Assembly (NCBI RefSeq): GCF_014230085.1
Contig: NZ_JACHVB010000012.1
Location: 1 to 64,000, forward strand
Direction: 5' to 3'
Length of the DNA: 64,000 bases
Source of the DNA: Ruficoccus amylovorans
GTDB lineage: Bacteria > Verrucomicrobiota > Verrucomicrobiia > Opitutales > Cerasicoccaceae
Both the position numbers and the translations under genes were made by a program. Numbering within the stretch: the first letter of the stretch is position 1; each line of letters opens with the position of its first letter. Under the pieces are notes generated by a model. That model was given only the letters and a program-made list of their open reading frames with translations. It did not search any database and was not told the DNA's origin. Positions 59,404-64,000 of this stretch are shown here, in pieces.

Positions 59404-60393
59404 TCAGGGAACCGGGACGGTCTCGAAAATCTTCGCGACGATGTCCTCGCTGGTCAGGTCTTCGGCCTCGGCCTCGTAGGTCGGGATGACGCGGTGGCGG
59501 AGCACGTCCATGCCGATGGTCTTCACGTCCTGCGGGGTGATGTAGCCGCGCCCTTGCAGGAAGGCCCACGCCTTCGCCGCCAGGGTCAGCGCGATGGTGG
59601 CGCGGGGGCTGCCCCCGAACTGCACGAAGTGGTCCATCTGGAGCCCGTGCTGGCTGGGCTTGCGGGTGGCGAAAACGATATCGACGATGTAGTCCTTGAC
59701 CTTGTCATCGACGTAAATGCCGTCCACCACCTGACGGGCGGCGAGAATGTCGGCGGGGCGGATGACCGGGTTGACCTCCATCTTGGGGGCGGTCGAGGCC
59801 ATGCGCTCAAGGATGGCGCGCTCCTCCTCGCGGGTCGGGTAACCGACCTTGAGCTTTAACATGAAGCGGTCCACCTGCGCCTCGGGCAGTGGGTAGGTGC
59901 CCTCCTGGTCGATCGGGTTTTCCGTGGCCAGCACGAGGAAGGGAGAGGGCAGGGGGTACGTCTCGTCGCCGAGCGTGACCTGGCGCTCCTGCATCGCCTC
60001 CAGCAGCGCGGACTGGACCTTGGCCGGGGCGCGGTTGATTTCGTCCGCCAGCACGAGGTTGGCGAAGACCGGGCCCTTGCGGGTGTAGAACTCCGCCGTC
60101 TGCGGGTTGTAAATGAGGGTGCCGATGATGTCGGCCGGGAGCAGGTCGGGCGTGAACTGGAGCCGGGAGAAGTCAGCGTCAATGGCACTGGCGAGGGTTC
60201 GCACGGACAAAGTCTTGGCCAGGCCGGGGACGCCTTCGAGCAGGACGTGGCCGTTGGCCAGCAGGCCGACCAGAAGGCGCTCTACCAGGTAATCCTGGCC
60301 GATGATGACTTTGCTGATTTCCTGGCGAAGGGCCGGCACCCAGGCCGCTGCCTCCTTCACCTTTTCGTTCATTTCGGGGAGTGTCGCAGTCAT
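59404..60393 (-). CDS. MoxR-family AAA+ ATPase
   Basis: A 329-residue AAA+ ATPase of the MoxR APE2220/RavA superclass. The ATG at 60393 is used; further upstream codons give an unrelated sequence. Walker A is GVPGLAKT (54-61), Walker B LVLADEINRAPAKVQSALLE, sensor 1 LATENPIDQEGTYPLPEAQ and sensor 2 region FGGSPRATIALTLAAKAWAF. It is the first gene of the seven-gene operon with the DUF58, DUF4381 and Bat proteins, and probably remodels one of the VWA proteins. The gap to glnA upstream (60394-60631) has no evident gene. Confidence 0.95.
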   Translation of the reverse strand: MTATLPEMNEKVKEAAAWVPALRQEISKVIIGQDYLVERLLVGLLANGHVLLEGVPGLAKTLSVRTLASAIDADFSRLQFTPDLLPADIIGTLIYNPQTAEFYTRKGPVFANLVLADEINRAPAKVQSALLEAMQERQVTLGDETYPLPSPFLVLATENPIDQEGTYPLPEAQVDRFMLKLKVGYPTREEERAILERMASTAPKMEVNPVIRPADILAARQVVDGIYVDDKVKDYIVDIVFATRKPSQHGLQMDHFVQFGGSPRATIALTLAAKAWAFLQGRGYITPQDVKTIGMDVLRHRVIPTYEAEAEDLTSEDIVAKIFETVPVP

Positions 60394-60631
60394 GGTTCTA
60401 TTACTGATAACCGATAGGCTTAGAAGACCGTCAAATGCAGGCAAAGTTTCTTTTTTTGAAAGAAAATTTACCCGCCAAAACGGGCCTAATCCGGTGAGAG
60501 TACACCGGATATAAAATATTCCCGTCCCCTCGCGCAAATGAATTTTTATACGGGACAGGGGCCTTGCGGACTTTGAGGACGAGGGGGCGGGATGGCGTCT
60601 GGACGAATCCCGGTGCGTCCCCAACGTATGC

Positions 60632-62041
60632 TCACGCGTCGAAGTAGAGCGAGTACTCGTGCGGGTGGGGGCGGAGGCGGATCTCGTTGTACTCGGCCAT
60701 CTTGAGCTTGATGTAGTTGTTGATGAAGTCCTCGGTGAAGACTTCGCCCTTCAGCAGAAACTCGTGGTCGGCCTTGAGGGCTTCGAGCGCGCCGCGCAGG
60801 CTGTCGGGGACGTAGCTGAGCTTGGCGGCCTCCTCGGGCGGGAGGTCGTAGAGGTTTTTGTCCACCGGCGAGCCGGGGTCGATTTTGTTTTCGATGCCGT
60901 CGAGTCCGGCCATGAGGAGCGCGGCGAAGGCCAGGTACGGGTTGGCCGAGGGGTCCGGGCAGCGGAATTCGACCCGGGTGGCCTTCGGGCTGGCATTGTA
61001 CATCGGGATGCGGCAGATGGCCGAGCGGTTACGGGCCGAGTAGGCGAGCGTGACCGGGGCCTCGTAACCGGGGACAAGGCGCTTGTAGGAGTTGTTCGTC
61101 GGGTTGCAGAACGCGCACAGCGCGGGGGCGTGCTTGAGCAGCCCACCGATGTACCACAGGCCCATCTGGGAGAGGTTGGCGTAGCCGTCCCCGGCCATCA
61201 GCGGCTTGTTTTTCTTCCACAGCGACTGGTGCGTATGCATGCCCGAGCCGTTGTCACCGAAGAGCGGTTTGGGCATGAAAGTGGCGGTCTTGCCCGCGCG
61301 GTAGGCGACGTTTTTGACCACGTATTTATAAATGCACATCTGGTCGGCCATCTTCAGCAGCGTGTCGAAGCGCAGGTCGATCTCGCATTGGCCGCCGGTG
61401 GCGACTTCGTGGTGCTGGGCCTCGACGGTGAGCCCGAGGTCCTGCATGGTCAGGACCATCTCGTTGCGCAGGTCCATGTGCTTGTCGGCTGGGGGGACGG
61501 GCAGGTAGCCCTCCTTGTGGCGGATTTTGTAAGCCTGGTTCGGGAACTCCTCGCGCCCGGTGTTCCAGATGCCCTCGGAGGAATCCACGGCGTAGAAGGA
61601 CTCGTTGGCACCGCTCTGGTAGCGCACGTCCTCGAAAATGAAAAACTCGGCCTCGGGGCCGAAGTAGGCCGCGTCGGCGAAGCCGGTGGCTTTCAGGTAC
61701 TCTTCGGCCTTTTTGGCCACGCCCCGGGGGGAGCGGCTGTAGGGCTCGCGGGTGATCGGGTCCTCGATGTCGCAGATGAGCCCGAGGGTGGGCACCTCGA
61801 CGAAGGGGTCGATGAAGGCCGTGCGCGGGTCGGGCATGACGAGCATGTCGGAGGCCTCAATGCTCTGCCAGCCGCGGATGGACGAGCCGTCGAAGCCGAG
61901 GCCATCCTCGAAGAGCTCTTCGTTCAGCGCGGTAAAGGGGATGGCAAAATGCTGCCAGCTCCCGTGGATGTCACAAAATTTCAGGTCGATGATTTTGACG
62001 TCCTTGGCTTTGGCCAGGGCGAGAACTTCCTTCGGAGTCAT
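60632..62041 (-). CDS. glnA: Glutamine synthetase, type I
   Basis: A 469-residue GSI that makes glutamine from glutamate, ammonium and ATP. It has the N-terminal beta-grasp ([20 protein letters not shown]), the catalytic motifs [55 protein letters not shown] and [10 protein letters not shown], and the adenylylation-type site [10 protein letters not shown] with Tyr. Length equals GSI-beta (about 470). Regulated by adenylylation if a GlnE is present; no glnB, glnE or amtB is nearby. It is divergent from the polymer-ligase gene across 273 bp of non-coding DNA, in which I see nothing specific. Confidence 0.97.
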   Translation of the reverse strand: MTPKEVLALAKAKDVKIIDLKFCDIHGSWQHFAIPFTALNEELFEDGLGFDGSSIRGWQSIEASDMLVMPDPRTAFIDPFVEVPTLGLICDIEDPITREPYSRSPRGVAKKAEEYLKATGFADAAYFGPEAEFFIFEDVRYQSGANESFYAVDSSEGIWNTGREEFPNQAYKIRHKEGYLPVPPADKHMDLRNEMVLTMQDLGLTVEAQHHEVATGGQCEIDLRFDTLLKMADQMCIYKYVVKNVAYRAGKTATFMPKPLFGDNGSGMHTHQSLWKKNKPLMAGDGYANLSQMGLWYIGGLLKHAPALCAFCNPTNNSYKRLVPGYEAPVTLAYSARNRSAICRIPMYNASPKATRVEFRCPDPSANPYLAFAALLMAGLDGIENKIDPGSPVDKNLYDLPPEEAAKLSYVPDSLRGALEALKADHEFLLKGEVFTEDFINNYIKLKMAEYNEIRLRPHPHEYSLYFDA

Positions 62042-62314
62042 GATCGCGAATGGGTTAAAAGGTTCGGCGAAGGGCTCCTTTGACAGCCAGGGCGGCCCCG
62101 TTGTTCGCCACTGGGGGAATCATTCCCGCCAGAGCAAGGGCTTTTCAAGCCTTTTCGCTCCGTTTGGGGCGTACGGTTGGGGGCAGCGTGGCGGATTTCA
62201 GGGGCCAGGCGCGGGGGCGGAACCCGGTCGCGCGGCAAGTTTAGGTTTGCCGGTAGGGAATAAAAACCGTTAGAGGATGCCGCTTTTAAAGCCTGACATG
62301 GCTTGCTCGCACTT

Positions 62315-64000
62315 ATGCCGCGCCCAAAGAATAGAACTTTGCAGTTCCGGGTCTTCCTGATCGGGGAACTCACGCTTTCCAATCTGCTCGACTGGCTCAT
62401 CACCCTGACCCTGGGCGGGATATTGTGCTTCAATATCTGGCAATTGGGCGGGGTGCGCGCCGAGACGCAGTTGATGACGGCGTGGATGTGCGGCGGGCTG
62501 TTGCTGTTGCATGGCCTGTGGTTCGCGATGAGTGCGCGGGAGGGCGTTTATATGCTCCAGCGCAGCGCCCTTCTGCTGGTGCCCTTTGTGGCCTACGCCC
62601 TGGTACAATGGCTGCTGCTTTCCCCTGTGCCGTGGGAGGCTAGGCGGGATTTTATCGTCATTCTGGAGGGATTCATCGTGTTCTGGGTGGCGGTGCACAA
62701 CCTGCGCAAGCGTGAACAGGTGTGGCTGTTGCTGGCGATCATCTGCTTCTTCGGCGCTCTGATGATCATGCCCGCGTTTAACCAGAGCATGCGGCGTCCG
62801 GACTGGTCTCCGGCTATCGTGAACCCGATGGACGGGCGCTCCTACGGGGTGAAGCTATCGGCGGCCTTCGCGGGGAAAGCCGCGGGCAGCATGGGCTCGC
62901 CGGCGGCTTTTGCCGGGTTGATGTTGCTGATTATAAGCCCCTTGCTGGTGGGGGCTTTTGGCCGACGCCTGAATCCGCCTGTCCGGTTCTTCTGCTTTTT
63001 CCTCGCCTTGTTGGCGATGTACGCGCTGGTCCTGACGCAAAGTCTCCCGGCCATCCTGGCCATGACCTGCGGGCTGCTGATGTGCCCGTTTCTGCTGGCT
63101 ACGCGCCCGAAGTGGAAGCTGTACTCCTTTCTGTGCGCGCTCCTGGTCCCGGTGGCGGGGATTGGATATCTGTATTTCACCCAGTCCGGATTTAAGGACA
63201 GTCTGGTCGGGCTGCTCGACGGGACGGTGAGCGATCCGCGTCCGGTGCTCTGGCTGGTCGGGATTAAGAACTTCCTGGCCGACCCGATCCTGGGCCAGGG
63301 GATGAGCGCCTATGCCTGGTTCTTTGAACTGCACCGTCCGGCGGGTTTTAACTACAACCCGCTCTACGCCCACAACGCCTATGTCAACTTTATCAGCGAC
63401 TTCGGGTTGATCGGGGTGGTGTGCGCGGCTCCGGTCGTGTGGATGGTGGTCCGCTCCTGCCGGGCACTGGCCGCGCAGCCTCAGTTTGTGCTGCTCGAAC
63501 ACCCGAACAAGCGCAAGGTTTCCCCGCATCGGCGGATGTTTCTGACCGCGACCCTGATGGCGCTTTTCGCCTTTGCGGTGCAGCTCTTTTTCGAGTTTAA
63601 CCTGCGGGTACCGGCTCTGCTGTTCATCGCCGCCATCTACCTGGCGATCATGGTGAAGTGCCAGCCAGCCGATGTTTACAAGTTCAAGGCCGGGCCACTG
63701 ACCGGCTTGCTCTGCCTCGGCACAGCGCTGGTGGCGACGGTTTTCCTGTTGAGTATTTCCAGCCAGTACCTGCTGGCGCAGGCCTATGGCTTTGAAAGTG
63801 AACGTCTGCTGGAAAAAATGGCCGACAACCTGCGCGAACGGCAGACCCCGGACCCGATTCTGGCCGAGGACACGCTGATTATCGCCCGGCGCGCGGTTGA
63901 GAGCGACCCCGACAATCCGCGGTTGTTGACGGACCTGGCACGTGCCTTCCTCAGCCAGAGCTACGTCTATCCCTCGCGGCACGCGGAATTCGGAGCCTTA
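62315..64000 (+). CDS. O-antigen ligase/Wzy-like membrane protein (3' end outside window)
   Basis: An open frame from the ATG at 62315 runs to the window edge (562 codons) with no stop, so it is partial. At least ten hydrophobic helices are visible, the first after MPRPKNRTLQFRVFLIGELT. The Wzy_C/WaaL signature is present: DPRPVLWLVGIKNFLADPIL, GQGMSAYAWFFELHRP, YAHNAYVNFISDFGLIGVVC. The C-terminal visible part is soluble and helix-rich (RRAVESDPDNPRLLTDLARA), probably a TPR region, as in large O-antigen ligase-like proteins of this phylum. Partner is unknown; it may act in surface polysaccharide assembly. On the other strand a long open frame also exists but is only a shadow. Confidence 0.85.
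   Translation, partial: MPRPKNRTLQFRVFLIGELTLSNLLDWLITLTLGGILCFNIWQLGGVRAETQLMTAWMCGGLLLLHGLWFAMSAREGVYMLQRSALLLVPFVAYALVQWLLLSPVPWEARRDFIVILEGFIVFWVAVHNLRKREQVWLLLAIICFFGALMIMPAFNQSMRRPDWSPAIVNPMDGRSYGVKLSAAFAGKAAGSMGSPAAFAGLMLLIISPLLVGAFGRRLNPPVRFFCFFLALLAMYALVLTQSLPAILAMTCGLLMCPFLLATRPKWKLYSFLCALLVPVAGIGYLYFTQSGFKDSLVGLLDGTVSDPRPVLWLVGIKNFLADPILGQGMSAYAWFFELHRPAGFNYNPLYAHNAYVNFISDFGLIGVVCAAPVVWMVVRSCRALAAQPQFVLLEHPNKRKVSPHRRMFLTATLMALFAFAVQLFFEFNLRVPALLFIAAIYLAIMVKCQPADVYKFKAGPLTGLLCLGTALVATVFLLSISSQYLLAQAYGFESERLLEKMADNLRERQTPDPILAEDTLIIARRAVESDPDNPRLLTDLARAFLSQSYVYPSRHAEFGAL

Noticed and set aside
60659-62083. 474-codon open frame on the + strand
   Set aside because: Antisense shadow of glnA.
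62855-63982. 375-codon open frame on the - strand
   Set aside because: Antisense shadow of the O-antigen-ligase-like gene, which has clear Wzy_C motifs on the + strand.

Overview
The window looks like part of the chromosome of a verrucomicrobial bacterium, probably from the Opitutae. The pointers are a PEP-CTERM sorting signal, a large prepilin-like protein resembling Verru_Chthon cassette protein A, a dense set of sulfatase, SGNH-esterase, sialidase-like and six-hairpin-glycosidase-like genes, and a moxR-DUF58-bat operon. No 16S rRNA or other definitive marker is present, so the taxonomic placement is an inference.

1-23,543: a mobile element, probably an integrative conjugative element. It starts with an IS3-family insertion sequence (1-1293) that cuts a sulfatase gene, then a possible IS21 istA fragment and a stand-alone Clp-type AAA+ ATPase. 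A type IV secretion operon follows (3.1-12.4 kb: VirB2-, B3-, B4-, B5/TrbJ-, B6/TrbL-, B8-, B9- and B10-like proteins plus two lipoproteins). No VirD4, VirB11, relaxase or integrase is visible. The defence cargo (13.3-20.0 kb) is clearly more AT-rich than its flanks. It holds (a) a Pycsar-type nucleotide cyclase divergent from a three-TM effector, (b) an operon encoding a 503-residue protein with two tandem class III cyclase-like domains and an overlapping gene for an E2-like (ubiquitin-conjugating fold) protein, (c) an XRE regulator with an ImmA-type peptidase, (d) a Cys-rich protein with a restriction-endonuclease-like core, and (e) a DUF2513 protein. ArdC antirestriction, an excisionase-like HTH protein, a toxin-antitoxin pair and an unknown protein complete the element. 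It ends at a 27-nt fragment of a tRNA 3' end (23,517-23,543), a typical attachment site. The cyclase/E2 operon is the best candidate for an undescribed system.

23.7-30.3 kb: housekeeping and unknown genes: UDP-glucuronate decarboxylase, a tRNA-guanine transglycosylase that has lost two zinc ligands, a glutamine amidotransferase, NrdR, a HIT protein, tRNA-Thr(TGT), a membrane-anchored unknown protein and a truncated ATPase.

30.3-51.0 kb: a carbohydrate-use locus. It has an FAD oxidoreductase and an AraC regulator that diverge over a 39-nt operator (repeated at 34,281), a second AraC regulator, a MITE-like palindrome, a large secreted sugar-binding/hydrolase-like protein, a PEP-CTERM protein, three SGNH or SASA esterases, a sodium:solute symporter, a six-hairpin protein, a Verru_Chthon-like protein with a secreted partner, and a BNR sialidase-like lipoprotein. 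A 26-nt motif recurs upstream of two of the large genes.

51.3-64.0 kb: a seven-gene moxR-DUF58-DUF4381-batA-batB/C-batD-batE operon with mostly 4-nt overlaps, then type I glutamine synthetase and a divergent O-antigen-ligase-like gene that runs off the right edge.
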